Positions 21,987 to 34,096 of a DNA stretch of 64,000 bases are shown here, in pieces; positions within the stretch are counted from its first letter, which is position 1, and the number at the start of each line of letters is the position of its first letter. The translations under genes and the position numbers were made by a program. The stretch comes from Bryum argenteum (taxonomy: Eukaryota > Streptophyta > Bryopsida > Bryales > Bryaceae), in NCBI GenBank assembly GCA_037043015.1, contig CM073321.1, positions 315,001 to 379,000 of the forward strand, given 5' to 3'. The notes below the pieces were generated by a model. It ran no database searches and had not been told where the DNA came from. It saw only the letters and a program-made list of their open reading frames with translations.

Positions 21987-22289
21987 ACAATACATTTGCG
22001 AGTGGTGGCTATGCCGGATGTATGCCTCTACGGTGACTACGGAGAGTCCCCTCTCCTATTTTCTACCTCTTTAAGTACTACGACACACAACGGAGATCCT
22101 ATAAATCGAGCGGCGCCTTTATCTTGAACTGCCGTGGTGTTCTCAGTCAACAACTATCCTCCGCCTCGGTCGCCTTGATATCCTATTTCGGCAGCTATGA
22201 CCTTCGTTAAGTATGCCGCGGTTGCCCTGTTGCCGCTGTTGCTCCCGCCTTGGTCGCCGTGGTTAACCTATGACGTCGGTCGGGTAACA
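21987..22289 (-). repeat. 3' LTR of element 1, truncated
   Basis: These 303 bases align end to end with 32775-33077 of the 5' LTR with only scattered substitutions. The remaining 501 bases of the LTR (its 3' part in element orientation) are missing at 21987. Confidence 0.93.
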
Positions 22290-22299
22290 TTTTGCCCTC
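22290..22299 (-). other. Polypurine tract of element 1
   Basis: On the minus strand GAGGGCAAAA directly precedes the LTR start TGTTACCC. This is the expected place for plus-strand priming in reverse transcription. Confidence 0.75.
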
Positions 22300-22330
22300 A
22301 CTGTGAGATCGCAATCCATCCCCGGATTGA

Positions 22331-22705
22331 TCAATGCTTGGAGCGTCGGTCGGCAGGTCTCCTGTCGGGATGAGTCTGTTTCCGTGGCAGCTGTTGTTGG
22401 CGTTGTGGTGGAGGTTGGTCATTGTACAGCGATCGGATGGCTGTGGCAATATCCCTGTGCAGCAACCGTCGATTCCTGACTGTGCTTGCGTGCTTGTGGA
22501 CATCATGGACTGTTTTGCCCAACATTTTGTTGCAACCGTGGCATTGAACATCGCTTGCCGTTGGATCTCTGAAGCGTTGGGCAAGGTCGGGGTGATTGTG
22601 AAAGTATTGCTGGACTTCATCGTGCGCATCTTGGTATTCCTCATCGGCATCACTGTCATCCTCAGGTTCCACATCCCAGGACTTATCATCCGATAACTGT
22701 ATCAA
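22331..22705 (-). CDS. Small accessory ORF with a zinc-finger-like motif
   Basis: A 124-codon frame with an acidic start (DVEPEDDSDADEEYQD), then VQCHGCNKMLGKTVHDVHKH, a CxxC...HxxxH arrangement that could bind zinc. The end is arginine- and glutamine-rich. It lies just before the polypurine tract of element 1. Its role is unknown; it may be the tail of the larger accessory protein. Confidence 0.45.
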   Translation of the reverse strand: MIQLSDDKSWDVEPEDDSDADEEYQDAHDEVQQYFHNHPDLAQRFRDPTASDVQCHGCNKMLGKTVHDVHKHASTVRNRRLLHRDIATAIRSLYNDQPPPQRQQQLPRKQTHPDRRPADRRSKH

Positions 22706-23072
22706 AGCTTGTCGGTGAGATGCAAAGGAGATTGTAGGGGTTACTGGGTTGTTGGCTCTGCCATGGATGTGGTCGAGGATGAAGGCGGGTGAGCGGGTGA
22801 CTGGTCCTTTTCCTGTGCGGTCCTCGGTGATGGCTGTGGCGTCTGGTCAGTGTCAATAAGATGTTTGGGGATATGCACTCGATCTTGCAACTGTTCTTCT
22901 GTTATGGCCTTACTTTGATACCCGTGCTGCTCCTCCTTGCTGCCTTCTGTTGCGTCATCCTTGGCTACCTCCTTGGGGAGATGCTGTGCTCCTAGGACCT
23001 GCTCCGGTGGCTGCTCACTATTGGTAACCGTGGCGTCCGTGGGAAAACGGTGTCCTCGTGGCTGGACTCGCG

Positions 23073-24526
23073 CTACTCTACATCACAATCAGCATCCAAT
23101 TGTAGCTTTGTGAGTGTTTCCTCAATGCAGGCTGCCACCATGTCGACCGCGATGTCATCTGTCTGTAGGGGATTCTGTCGAAGAGCTTTGAAAAGTATTT
23201 CTCCCAAAACAGCTGCGACATCATGGACCCAAGCCTGTTTGTTGGCTTCAAAGTTCCTTGGCTCGGTAGGTAAAGCTCGGCGACGCTCCTCCAGACTCTG
23301 TGCTTTTGGGTTGGAAGGATTGGTGTCGATTAGGTTCTGGCATTGCTGCCAAAGTTCACCATTTTGAGCTGCCAAGGATGTCAATTGCTCCCTTGCGTTA
23401 TCCCTCTCCTTGGTGACCCGGTTAAGCTGTGCTGTCACGGCCTGTAGGTCGATTTGTTTTGCGGCGAGTTGACTCTGAGGGGTTTGAGCCGCGCAGTTCG
23501 CTTCTTCCACCTTCTGGATCGCTTGACCTAAATCTTCACCCTTTTTGCGCACCTGTGTGTGTAGGTCCTACATGGTCTTGGCGTGTCGCTCATTTTCTTC
23601 TCGTAGGTGCCGATGTTGTCCATCCGAAGACTGTAAGTGTTGCACCACCTTTTCTACGCACGCTGCCATGGCTGACGCTTGTCTGTCGAGTTGGTCCGCC
23701 ACTGAATGTTCTGCATCGCCGACTATGTCCTCGTACTTTGTGCATGGCTTCTTGCTGGCGCTTGGTGCCGCGGCATCCTTGATAGGCTTTACTGGCGACG
23801 ACATTTTTTGACGCTAGATTTCCACGAAGCTCGACATAGGTGGCAATCTGTTGTGCTCCTTGTGCTACCGCAGGTCTCGCATGATGTAGGTCGACAAAAA
23901 TGGTCCAATAGGACTTGTAGAATCCGAGTACCGCCGATGATTTTGCAGCTTGACACGCAGGTGGTCCTTGAGGAGCATGCCCTAGTTCACTTTTGCTCTT
24001 GCATCGGCCAGAAAAAGCAACTCCAACTACGCGGGCAAGGCGTTGTTGCAGTTGCATCTGCAATAAATCTGACTGATGATACTGCGGATACGAGCAAACC
24101 ACGACTCCTTCAGCATTGCTCCGACTGTATAGGCAACGTAGCCGGCCTTGCCCTTCTACTCCAACCCTGGTAGCCTCTGTGCGATGTCGGGCTTTGGAAA
24201 GCCGCAGTTTTCTGTCTACTGCGTGAGGCCCGTGCCGTCCTACCCATACTAGTGGTACAAGTACGCCGCGGAGAACTGCACCTGCACGCCATCCACGGTA
24301 CCGATGGGATCATTTCCTCCGCATCTCTGTCGTGCCATGGTGTCCACAAATTGCCTGCAGTGATCGATGTTGAGCTTCCAGGTCTTCATGTCCTCCCAAA
24401 AGCGATGTAACCCTGCGTTTTGCGTCCACAATCCATCGATCCTGCTGCGCCAATCGAGGAGCTGCTTCGGCATGAAGAAGGGCGCGTCTGGCTTTGGTTT
24501 CTGCGGAGTGATGTTACGAGCAGCCA
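23073..24526 (-). pseudogene. Accessory ORF downstream of pol in element 1
   Basis: Starts MAARNITPQKPKP, then FFMPKQLLDWRSRIDGLW...GLHRFWEDMKTW and DTMARQRCGGNDPIGTVDGVQVQFSAAY (to 24249). Breaks follow, then a long coiled coil (MSSPVKPIKDAAAPSASKK, LREENERHAKTM, a stop at 23568, then KKGEDLGQAIQKVEEANCAA through LTSLAAQNGELWQQ to 23073). The same order of a tryptophan-rich head and a coiled-coil tail is found at 58.3-60.5 kb next to another gypsy 3' LTR, and the tail type also at 34-35.7 kb. It has no envelope-like signal peptide or membrane span. The function is unknown. Confidence 0.6.
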
Positions 24527-24931
24527 TGGAAAGCGTGGAATGCGTAACTGAGCGTCTGCGAGGAAAAATCACCAAAAGGAGCCGAGGCAGGCAGCAGCGA
24601 CGGCGCAGGGAGGGAGAGTGAGCAGTGAGGCAACAAGGAAGTGCATGAGAGCGCAAATAAGGGCAGTGAGGCGGCGATGACCTTAAGTAGACTCTGGTTT
24701 CCGCGGTGGTGGGAGTTAAAGTCGGCGGAGTGGAGGTAAGTACAATCAGTAGCGATCGGCCAAGGGCCATTTCAGCGGCTGTGGTAGACCTTTGATTACC
24801 TATGATGGCTAGTGTGTGTGACTCGAGGGGGTCTTCCTCATTCTCCATGATGTCCTCGGTGTCCATTCGAGGATGACGGCACCGATTGTTTTGGTCGTCA
24901 TTATAGGCCACTTGTACGTGATTTAAATATC

Positions 24932-27900
24932 TTAGTGGGATGGTTGTTTCCGTGATATCCTTGCCATCTGCGGTATCCTTGCTTTCCGTGGAATCAGTGG
25001 AGTCCGTGATATTTTCGACGATGTTTGTTCATGTGCTTCTGTGGACAGCAGGCTTTGTAACTGTCCTAAACTAACAGTTGGCTGTTGGTTTGTAGTGTTT
25101 GAATGGTATTGTTTCAATTTTTCCGCGTTAACAATTGTGGCCTGGTTATCGTAGTTGTCGTTATTTACCAAAAGAATTGTGTTATTCGGCAAGACTAACT
25201 GCACCCGGTAAGGCCGATGCCAAATTGTTCCTAACTTGGATTTCCTGATTTTTGGATCTCTTAGACACCATAATACTTGATCACCTTTTTGAAATACCCG
25301 AGGGGTTTTAGAGCCTTGGAAATACTTTGCACTGAGTTCCTGTCTCCGTAAGATATTCAGTTTTGCGTCTCCACGGAATTCTTCAATTTTGTGTAAATCT
25401 TCCATGCGGTCTGCTAAGATACGATGAGGTTGATAATCTCGTGGCTGCATGGACTTAAATGTAGGCACAATATATTCTGTTGGTAACAACGGCTGCGTTC
25501 CATACACTAGCTCGAATGGACTGTAATGGGTGGCTGCTTTAGTGGCCACCCTGTAGGCCCACAAAGCTGCAGGCAAACAGTCATCCCAGTTGACTTGGTT
25601 AGCTATCACGAACTTGCGCAGCATGGTTAAAATGGTTTTGTTGGTAGATTCCGCTTGTCCATTCCCTTGGGGATAATAAACCGTACTGGTCATGTGCTTG
25701 ATGAGATGGTTGTCCATGAGACCTTCGATGACTGCATTGACAAAATGCCTGCCTTGATCTGAAATGATTTCTAAGGGGCACCCAAAGCGAGTGATGACGT
25801 TCTCGTAGAGGAAAGTGGCGGTCACCATGGCGGTATTGTTGCGTAACGACTTTGCCTCTACCCATTTGGTGGTGTAATCCGTGGCTACCAAAATGTATTT
25901 GTATCCTTGCTTCGTTGCTAGTTTTATAGGTCCCACAAAGTCGAGTCTCCATCTTTGAAATGGTCCCAATGGCGGTATCGATTTGAGTGGCACTTTTCCT
26001 TGATGCTGAAAATTGGTGGTTGCAGTCTGGCATATATGACAATTTTTAATATATGTGTTGACATCCTTGTGTACCGTGGGCCACCAATATTTGGGAGCAA
26101 ATATTTTCTGAACTGTTGTATCCGGCCCTTGTTGTCCGCCTGCGGGGCCAGCATGGAGTGTATTGATGATCTGTTGTTGCTCTTCGGTGGGCACACAGAG
26201 TCTGTTTTCCACATCGGTGCCTTTTCGGTACAACCTGATGTCAACAACAGTGTATGGCAATGTGGTTCGCACAAAGCTGATTTTCTGTGTGCCCATAAGC
26301 CCTTTGGGAATAATGCTCTGATCTAAGCATGCCATGATGTCATGTCTCCAATCTTTTGGGGCTTCCGTGGTGTCCATGTTGGCTTGCAGCAAGGCAGCTT
26401 GGATGTATGGCACATTAAAGAGTCCTCTATGCCCTCTTTGGTGGTATTGGTGTCCCTGGAGAGGTAATCTGCTACGATGTGTCGTTTTCCGGGCACAAAA
26501 ACTACCTCGAAGTTATATTCCATGAGGATCATGATCCACCGAGCGACCCTTTCGGTGATCAAAGGTTGGTTTACTAGGTAAGACAAGCTATAATGGTCTA
26601 CCATAAACCAAAACTTGTTCCCTAGTAAGTAATGTTGAAATTTCTTTACTGTGTAGACCATAGCCAGCGCTTCTCTTTCCGTGGTTGAATAATTATGTTC
26701 CGCTTGGTTTAGCAACTTGCTAGCGTACGCCACTGGTTGGTCATGTTTGCCATTGACGTTCTGTGCTAACATAACCCCCACGGCAATTTTGGAAGCATCT
26801 GTGCGGACGTGGAATGGCTTGGCCGAGTTGGGCGCAAGAAGAATTGGTGCCTCCGAGTAAGCTTGTTTGATTTTGTCCAAGGCCATTTGTGCTGCCGGAG
26901 TCCAATCTCGTGGGTAGGAATACCCTGCATGATTTAATACAGCTATCGGTGCCGTCAGATGAGCTAGTTTCTTGATGTACATTATATTGAATTGCGAAAT
27001 ACCAAGCAGTTTTTGGACGCCTTTTTGATCTTTGGGCGGGGTCATGTCTAGGATATCCTGGATTTTAGATGGGTCTGAGAGTTTGCCATACTTGCAGACA
27101 ATATATTCTAAGAGGACTCCGGCAAAGAATAGGAACATGCACTTGTCGGCATTTAGACTTACTCCGTTTTCTCTGCAGGCCTGGAAGATTTGTCGTAACT
27201 AGCCAACATGATCCTGCATTCGGCCGTACACTGTGCCATCATCTACGTAAATACGGAAGAATTTCTTTAAGTAGGGGCAAAAAATCAACTTCATGACACG
27301 TTGGAATGTTATAGGTGCAATTTTAGCCCCAAATGGCATTCTTTCGAATTGATATGGACCCCACTACGTGGAAAACGCGGTCTTGTTCTTGTCTTGCTCT
27401 GCCATGGCGACCTGATAATATCCGGAGAAACAGTCTAGAAATGAGTACATTTCATGTCCCGTGACTTCATCAATGATTTCTTCCATGTAAGGTAAAGGAT
27501 AGTGATCCTTTTAGTTGCTGTATTAAGTTTGCGAAAGTCCACACAGATTCGTAATGCGCCGTTCTTCTTAGGAATGATTACCATCGGAGACAGCCATGGT
27601 GCCAAGTCAACCGGGGATATAAACTTGGCACCGAGCAGCTTGTCCAGCTCTGCCTTAACTTTGGTAGCATAGTGAGGATTCATTCGGTATGTGCGCTGCT
27701 GTACTGGGTGGGCGTTTGGTACTAGGTCTATTGTGTGTTCAGCTATCGTCCTCGCTATCTCTTTCAAATCTTCATGCGTCCATGCGAAGATATCATGGTC
27801 TTCTCTGAATAGTGCTATGGCAGCTTGTTTGATGTTGTTGGGTGCGTCGGCGTTTATTTTGACATTCTTTGGCTCGAGTTCGGTACCAAGGTTAACCAGC

Positions 27901-28778
27901 TGTACTTGCTCTTTGGATCCATGCGTCCACCCAGTTATCACCTGCTTGCTTAATGCTTTGGTTGCCGGAGTATTATCAATGACGACCCCTTCGGAGACTT
28001 CGGTGGTAAACCTTGGTGGGATATCGAGGGTGTCCTCTTGTGAGACCACGCTGGCCAAGTGAATCTCTGGTAGCGGGATTAGATTGGAGTCGGCGTGGAA
28101 AACCAAGGCCTCTTGTTTGTGCGTTAGCCCTTTGCCCCATGTCATACCAGCCTGATTCCTTATTTGTTTGACTTTTTCTCGAGTGATGCAGTTGTCTACA
28201 GGAATTATCATGGTTTTCCCGTATCTTCGGATTCTGATCTGATTCCTGACCCAGTCATGAATTGCATTCATGTCTCTTAAGCAAGGTCGTCCCAAAATCA
28301 TAGGAAAATTGCTGCTATCCGGCATATCAATGACAAAAAAAGTTGCTGGTGTGGAAATACCGTGAGTGGTGATGGCCACGGTAGCTAATATTCCCAACGG
28401 AGTCACCGGGGCATCATTTGCCATTCTTAGGAGGAACTGTGCTGTCGTTGGCAATGGTAGACCTAACTGTTGTCGTAGGTGATCGCTAATTACGTTGACT
28501 CCGGAACCTCCGTCGACCAATACATTTTCTAATTGGTGCTGCCCTAAGCGGATATGTATGACAGCTGCATCGGTGTCTATGGTCGTTGCATTAATTTCCA
28601 CGGTTGCTGTTAGCCTAAATTCCGGTGACCCGGTTTTTAAGTCACAAGTTGGGCCGTGTAGGTGGAGTGCAACACTAATTAGCCTTCCAAGCAATGTCCT
28701 TTTAAATTCTCCTTACAATTTCAGCGCATCATTCATATTGATACTGAGAACTACTTGTGTTGATTTTATCCTTTCTTC
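24932..28778 (-). pseudogene. pol: pol of element 1
   Basis: Protease: NVLVDGGSGVNVI near 28490 (a DGGS active site rather than DTGA). Reverse transcriptase: PWLSPMVIIPKKNGALRICVDF near 27600-27520, and a YVDD catalytic box near 27245 in a frame-shifted stretch (27434-27139). RNase H: TDASKIAVGVML, then FMVDHYSLSYLVNQP and GKRHIVADYLSRD. Integrase: a zinc domain ending CHICQ, then RWRLDFVGPI, TDYTTKWVEA, IISDQGRHF and YYPQGNGQAE, giving the D, D, E catalytic set. The C-terminus has no chromodomain. It begins upstream of the longest frame, with a TAA inside NMNDALKL*GEFKRTL. Frameshifts near 27435, 27139 and 26410-26320 break it. Confidence 0.9.
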
Positions 28779-30853
28779 TTAGTCTCCATGCAACCCAATT
28801 ACCACATGAAGGGTCACGAGTAACTAAACATGCCATTCATCGATTGAATACAATTTTAGGATTGATTGGACATCTTTTTGGGCAGCGCTTCCGCGCTACG
28901 TTTACCACGGTTCCAATTGCAACATCACACAATCAAATTTAGCATGACGACAAAGAGCAACACCACCTTCAATCACAAATACCAATTCACATGCAATTTA
29001 TCTTCAACTATACTTTTAAACAAGATTCCATGACAATCGACCACATGTTTTTTTGGTAGACAAACCACCGGTTTATACTTCAAGTGTCAACTCAATACAA
29101 GACTAATGTAATGTAAGAAGGGATTTAAAAGTGAGAGGAAAAGAACTTCCTCAATTGGTGTCGCTTTGAACCCCGGTGCGGTGGTGCCGTTGGTGCTCCC
29201 TGACCTTGATTCCTTGCTGGGTTTGATGAGGTATTGCTGGATCGGTCATACTTAAACCAACACTGAGGCTGCTCGCTGCTTATTGTGACGCTCAAAAGGA
29301 AGTGCTCCCGCCTTCTCGGTGCTGTCGTTACTGCTTTCGATATCAGCTCCTCGTGGCTGTGACTCCCTGTGTACTTGAGCACCCTCCCTACTCAGCCGTC
29401 CTTGAAATCGTCGTTGCTCTTGTTGATGTCGGCTCCTCCGATTCGGTTGGGCGTTGCTGGAGATGCCGGCCCTTCGTGATCGCCGTGCTGTTGGTGTATC
29501 GGCGATGCTGCCGACCAATGAGTGCCCGGCTGCTGGTGCCAACCTTCCGGCTGCTGCCGGTACCGAACTGCCCTTCCGTGGTGCTAGCTGGTTGTCGATC
29601 TACTCCAGCAATCCGTGCTGATGGTCGGCGCCTTGAACTGATGGCCGGTCGTCGTCGCCGTGGTCGTGGTCGATGCTGGTGCACCGGTTTGCCTCCGTGG
29701 AGCTGATCGCTCTTGCGTCTCCGATCCTTTTCTCGTTCTCCTCGTGATCGCCTCCTGCCTCGCGGAGCTCGCTCGGATCTCTCGGCACCCCTGGTGCTCT
29801 TTCAGCGTGCTAACTCCGCCTCTTCCGACCGTCTCAACAACGCTGATTTCGATCCCCGGCTGGATCACCGTCTCTCGGGGCTGGTCTTCCGAGTGAGCAA
29901 GGTCATCGCCTCGCCAAGCCTTAGTCGCTGGCGTTGAAGTGCCGACTTCCACGTCGCCGTCACTAATCCCCTTGCTCCAGATCGTTGATCTTTCGGCGGC
30001 ACTGGTCGTCGTCTTCGTAGCTGATGGCGCCGCCGATCACCGACTTGATGCTGCCTCCGAGCGATGCCGATCTCCCTTGCACCGACTTTGTGCAACCGAC
30101 TTCCAGTGCCACTTCTCCTTCTGCATTACCTTCCCAGAGATTCACAGCACAGAACACACCTACAGAGACGCAACACAAACCAATCTAGATCCCTACGAAA
30201 AAACGCCACAACAAAAACACCTAACTCTTCACACATGCACACTTTCACAAAAACACCAGTCAAAAACCTCTACCCAAAATGCCACCAAAACACAATCTAG
30301 ATCTCAACCTTTCACACACACATTTTCTTTTTTCTCCATAGTCACACACACACACTCTCCCCTCACACAAAAACTAGAACCCTAACTTCCACTCTCTCTC
30401 TCTCTCTCTAGTTGGACACTTGGATGGGGTAGAGTTTCATCCGTTCCAAACGGATGAAACTTTTGTTCATTCGGCAGTTCATCCGCAAGGTTTTACTAAT
30501 TCCCTAGTTTTTTTAACTAAGAGGAATCTTGAGCAATTATGAATAATAATAATAAAGTAATAAAACATAACCAAAAACATGTCATGAAACTTTGACGCAA
30601 TTTAATATTACTAGTTTAGAATAGACTAAACAACCACCGGGCCATTTAGGCAAGACCCCTCCAATTATCATAGAAACCGAAGGAATTAGCCTAAATGTCC
30701 CAATTGGGGATTTTGAACGTAAAAATATTAGACTATCGCTTGTAGATAGTATTTCGCACAAGCGTGAACCGTTTCGGCGGTTCACAGTTGCCGTGGCCGT
30801 GGTCGCTGTTTTGTGCATGTTTTGTATATAGCTCTGTAGTTCTGGGCTGATTT
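28779..30853 (-). other. Unit lodged between gag and pol, with its own plant-type leader
   Basis: The stretch separates the end of gag from the start of pol. On the minus strand it opens near 30430 with a GA-repeat and GGAAGTTAGGGTTCTAG, typical of plant 5' leaders. It continues with arginine-, serine- and threonine-rich frames (29952-29584, 29684-29388, 29382-29125) broken by shifts, and ends in AT-rich DNA. No domain is recognised. It may be a captured host gene fragment or a nested insertion; I found no terminal repeats. Confidence 0.4.
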
Positions 30854-32197
30854 TTACAGATCAGCTAATGTGATCCGCACGTCAATCTTTTCTAATAGCT
30901 GTTGGAGGTCCGGCACTACCGCTGTTTCCAGGTCAGCTTGAATTTCTGTTCGAAGGTTGTGTAATCTTTTCCAATGCTGTTCTGCGAAAGGTTTGCGGTG
31001 TTCGACCACATGGATATCCATGGTAGCTTTAGACCTTGTAGTTACCGCAGCGGTGCTTATGGTAGCCATGTTGGTGCCATGGACTTTGGTAAGTGTGACT
31101 CCTCCTCTTCTGTTGTTGGAGTTCGCTTTGGCACTGCCGGGGTGTGCCTTGGTGTCTGCGGAGGTGCGGGTGTTGGCCCAGCGTTGTTTCAAAACTTGGC
31201 ATTGGGCCCGTCGGTGATGCGGAGATCCACATTCTCAGCAGCCATCGTTTCTGCCAGGTTGGAACGCATCCACGTCGACTTCCTCCGGATACATGGAGGC
31301 GGCCTTGGTCCGTGTAGGTCGGGTATTCTCTGTCCTTGCTGACGTATTGGAAAACCAACAACGCCCTGCGTGGAGTTTTCCAGAAGTGGTGCATGGTGTG
31401 ACTGTTGGACGGGTGGTCACTCGAGTTACAGTTATCGTTAGTATATCCTGTAACGTTTTTACACCGCGGATGATTATGCCCTACTGTATCCAAGGTAATA
31501 ATCCCTTTTTGAACCATTCGCATAGGTAGTCTTCCTCGGGCCGTTGGCTAAGTTTGTCCGCCAATTGTTTGAATCTGTTGTAAAATTTGTCGACAGGTTT
31601 GTTTCTTTCTTGGTGAATGTTTCCTAAAGCTCGGAGGATTTCGGAGCTTGTTTTTAGTTTTCTGAATTTCTGCAAAAAACTTCATTCCATTTCTTCCCAT
31701 GTTGGTAATAAGTGCTCGACCTCAAATTCAATATACCAATTGATGTGGTTACCTTGGAGCGTGGTTCCGAAGATATTCTGCAAATCTTCAGTGCTGGTGA
31801 CTCCGTTGGTTCCTGCTATCACTTTAAACCTGCGCACGTGCCAATCTAGGACACCGGAGTTATCGAAGACTGGGTAAGGTATTTTTGGTAACTTGATGAG
31901 TCTGTCTCAATCTCTGGATGCCATAAAAGCGGCCTTTGTGGAATCGATGGATGGTAGTCCTGATGGTCCGGCCATGGTGACGATAGGTGGGTTTGGAACA
32001 GTTGTCGATGTTCCTATTCCCTAGAGATAGTGCGAATTTAGTAATTCGATCTTAGCATTGGTGGCATCATTTTTTGCTGCCAAATCGGTCATTTGTTATT
32101 TCATCCACTGGAGTAATTCTCTCGTGGTATCTTGGTCATCTTGTGGTGTGGCGTCTTCGGGTTCTATGTTCTTCTCTGTTGCTTTTGGTGGAGGCAT
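30854..32197 (-). pseudogene. gag: gag of element 1
   Basis: One continuous frame from ATG at 32197 to a stop at 30854, interrupted only by stops. Key stretches are ATKAAFMASRD-like spacer sequence, VLDWHVRRFKVIAGTNGV, HINWYIEFEVEHLLPTWEE and LRALGNIHQERNKPVDKF, which match the retrotransposon gag capsid region. Near 31225-31190 comes a CCHC knuckle, C-x2-C-GSPH-H-RRAQ-C, in which one of the x2 codons is TGA. The tail is charged (TEIQADLETAVVPDLQQLL). Gag packages the RNA; this copy cannot without read-through of about six stops. Confidence 0.8.
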
Positions 32198-32273
32198 GGT
32201 TTTTTGTCTGGTATGGTTTCACTTGTTTTTGGAATGACTCAACATTCCATCTCCAGCATGCTCGCCAAAATGT

Positions 32274-33077
32274 TACCCTGAGTTAGCGAGGATGGAATGC
32301 TTTATGAGCTCATCCACCGTTTTCCGTAGGATAGCAAGGATGGGAGTTGGACTGAGTGAAACTTAGTCTAAGGATAATACGGAGTTGCCTTCGGTCGAGT
32401 CTAGAAGGTTTAAGTTATATTTTATCTTTCTGCGGAGTCGGGTGTGTGAACAGGGATACCGTAGGAAGTTCAGTTGGATTGGAAATGTCCTGCAGGAAGG
32501 AGACGAAGAACAGAGGTTCGGGAAACCGAGGCAACGTAAGGTTATGAGGGCCCAAATGCTTAGTTTGGGAAACCTAACCACGAATGTCCTGATGCCGCGG
32601 AGTCCCTGTGAATGTCGATACTCAGCAAAGGGATCAAAGAGGAGAAGTTGGGTTTTCAGTCATGTTATTCATGCAATCACGGCAGATAGACAAGGGAAGT
32701 GCAGAACGCGTAAGAGTACTGAAATGGGAGAGAGATTTTTGGCTCTTCGGCCTTTGCATTCATGCCATGGAATCACAATACATTTGCGAGTGGTGGCTAT
32801 GCCGGATGTATGCCTCTACAGTGACTACGGAGAGTCCCCTCTCCTATTTTCTACCTCTTTAAGTACTACGACACACAGCGGAGATCCTATAAATTGGGCG
32901 GCGCCTTTATCTTGAACTGCCGTGGTGTTCTCGGTCAGCAACTATCCTCCGCCTCGGTCGCCTTGATATCCTATTTCGGCAGCTATGACTTTCGTTAAGT
33001 ATGCCGCGGTTACCCTGTTGCCGCTATTGCTCCCGCCGTGGTCGCCGTGGTTACCCTGTGACGTCAGTCGGGTAACA
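32274..33077 (-). repeat. 5' LTR of element 1 (804 bases)
   Basis: Ends are inverted TGTTACCC / GGGTAACA. The outer 303 bases match the 3' LTR. Immediately inside it on the minus strand is TTTGGCGAGCATGCTGGAG, where the primer-binding site should be; I cannot name the tRNA. Confidence 0.88.
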
Positions 33078-33470
33078 GCCGACCCCTCCAACAGTCCCAG
33101 CCGTGGCCACCATGGGCAAGCTATTGGTCCGCCGATGCAACAGATGGTGAGCCGACGCTGGTGAGTGCCTCATTTGGGTTCTCCCCGCACTTTGCTGGCC
33201 TAAAATCAATGGCGGGGGGTGCCGGGTCTGGTTGCAGAAGCCATTTGGAGGGTGCCGGCGGTGGATGCGCAGCCCCTTTGAAGGCCATTGCCGGGACTTT
33301 GCGGGTACCAGGGACATGTCGTCCTTGCAGGGGACATTTGGAGGGTGCCGACGGTGGATGCGCGACCCCTTTGACAGCCACTGCCGAGACTTTGCGGGTG
33401 CCGGGAAGGGTCATCGTTGCACGGGACTTCTGGAGGATGCTGTTAAGGGGGCTTTCTAGAAACTCACCCT
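33078..33470. repeat. GC-rich duplication of about 97 bases
   Basis: The phrase 'catttggagggtgccg' with 'cggtggatgcgc' and 'ccctttga' downstream occurs at 33242 and 33339, a tandem pair 97 bases apart. Composition resembles the repeats at 20.2-20.9 kb. No gene is visible. Confidence 0.65.
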
Positions 33471-34096
33471 AACGAGTCTAAGTTAGTTTCCTTCTAGTCA
33501 TAGTAACGTCGGGTCATCAAAACTACTACTAGCAAGAAGAAAAGAGAGTTTAACCTACCAACTAGAAGGACCAAACAGCGTTACGTCGGGTCTGCCAAAC
33601 GCTAGAGGGAGAAAAAACACGGGATTCTAACAAACAGATCAGAGATTCTGCAAACAAAAGTCGGCTAGTCTATTCAAGCACACACAACAAAAGATCATGA
33701 TAGAAGACTATGGAGAACTCTGAGGTTACTGGCAAAAAGAGAGTAGATTGCCTAGCAACAACACTCACGAAGAAGAGAGTGGTACATATAGTCGGCTGGG
33801 TCTAACTGACTATCAGATCCAGCTCATCATAGCAGTTCAGCCGACCTGGGTGCTAAGTTAGCCAAATAGTTGGGTGTCCAAAACGAGTCTAGGACTCTAA
33901 CTATGCCAAATAGATAACCGACTTGCTGACCCTACTGGGTATCGTCTGCCGGGTAAAGACTAGACTAAAAATAGCCTAGCAAATATACTATGAATATTTC
34001 GTTAAGATTGCCTCCTTTAAGCCAAGTACACCCTTGTGGACTTGTAGCCTAAACCGGAGGGCGATCGGTAGAGGTCGAGCCGTAGAGTGACTTGAC
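33471..34096. other. No gene; possibly part of a decayed LTR
   Basis: No coding frame. The stretch follows (on the minus strand) the coiled-coil ORF at 34.1-35.7 kb, where a 3' LTR would be expected, but I found neither LTR ends nor a second copy. Confidence 0.3.

Larger units (their letters stand above)
21987..33077 (-). mobile_element. Ty3/gypsy LTR retrotransposon, element 1
   Basis: On the minus strand the order is 5' LTR (33077-32274), gag, a nested unit, pol (protease, reverse transcriptase, RNase H, integrase), accessory ORFs, polypurine tract and a truncated 3' LTR. The LTR ends are TGTTACCC...GGGTAACA. The integrase comes after RNase H, which is the Ty3/gypsy order. There is no chromodomain after the integrase. 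Stops, frameshifts and the loss of 501 bases of the 3' LTR mean it is dead. No target duplication remains because the left end is deleted. Confidence 0.93.

Noticed and set aside
22331..24526. Retroviral envelope gene in element 1
   Set aside because: The downstream ORFs lack a signal peptide, membrane span and cleavage site, and instead have coiled-coil and zinc-finger-like features.
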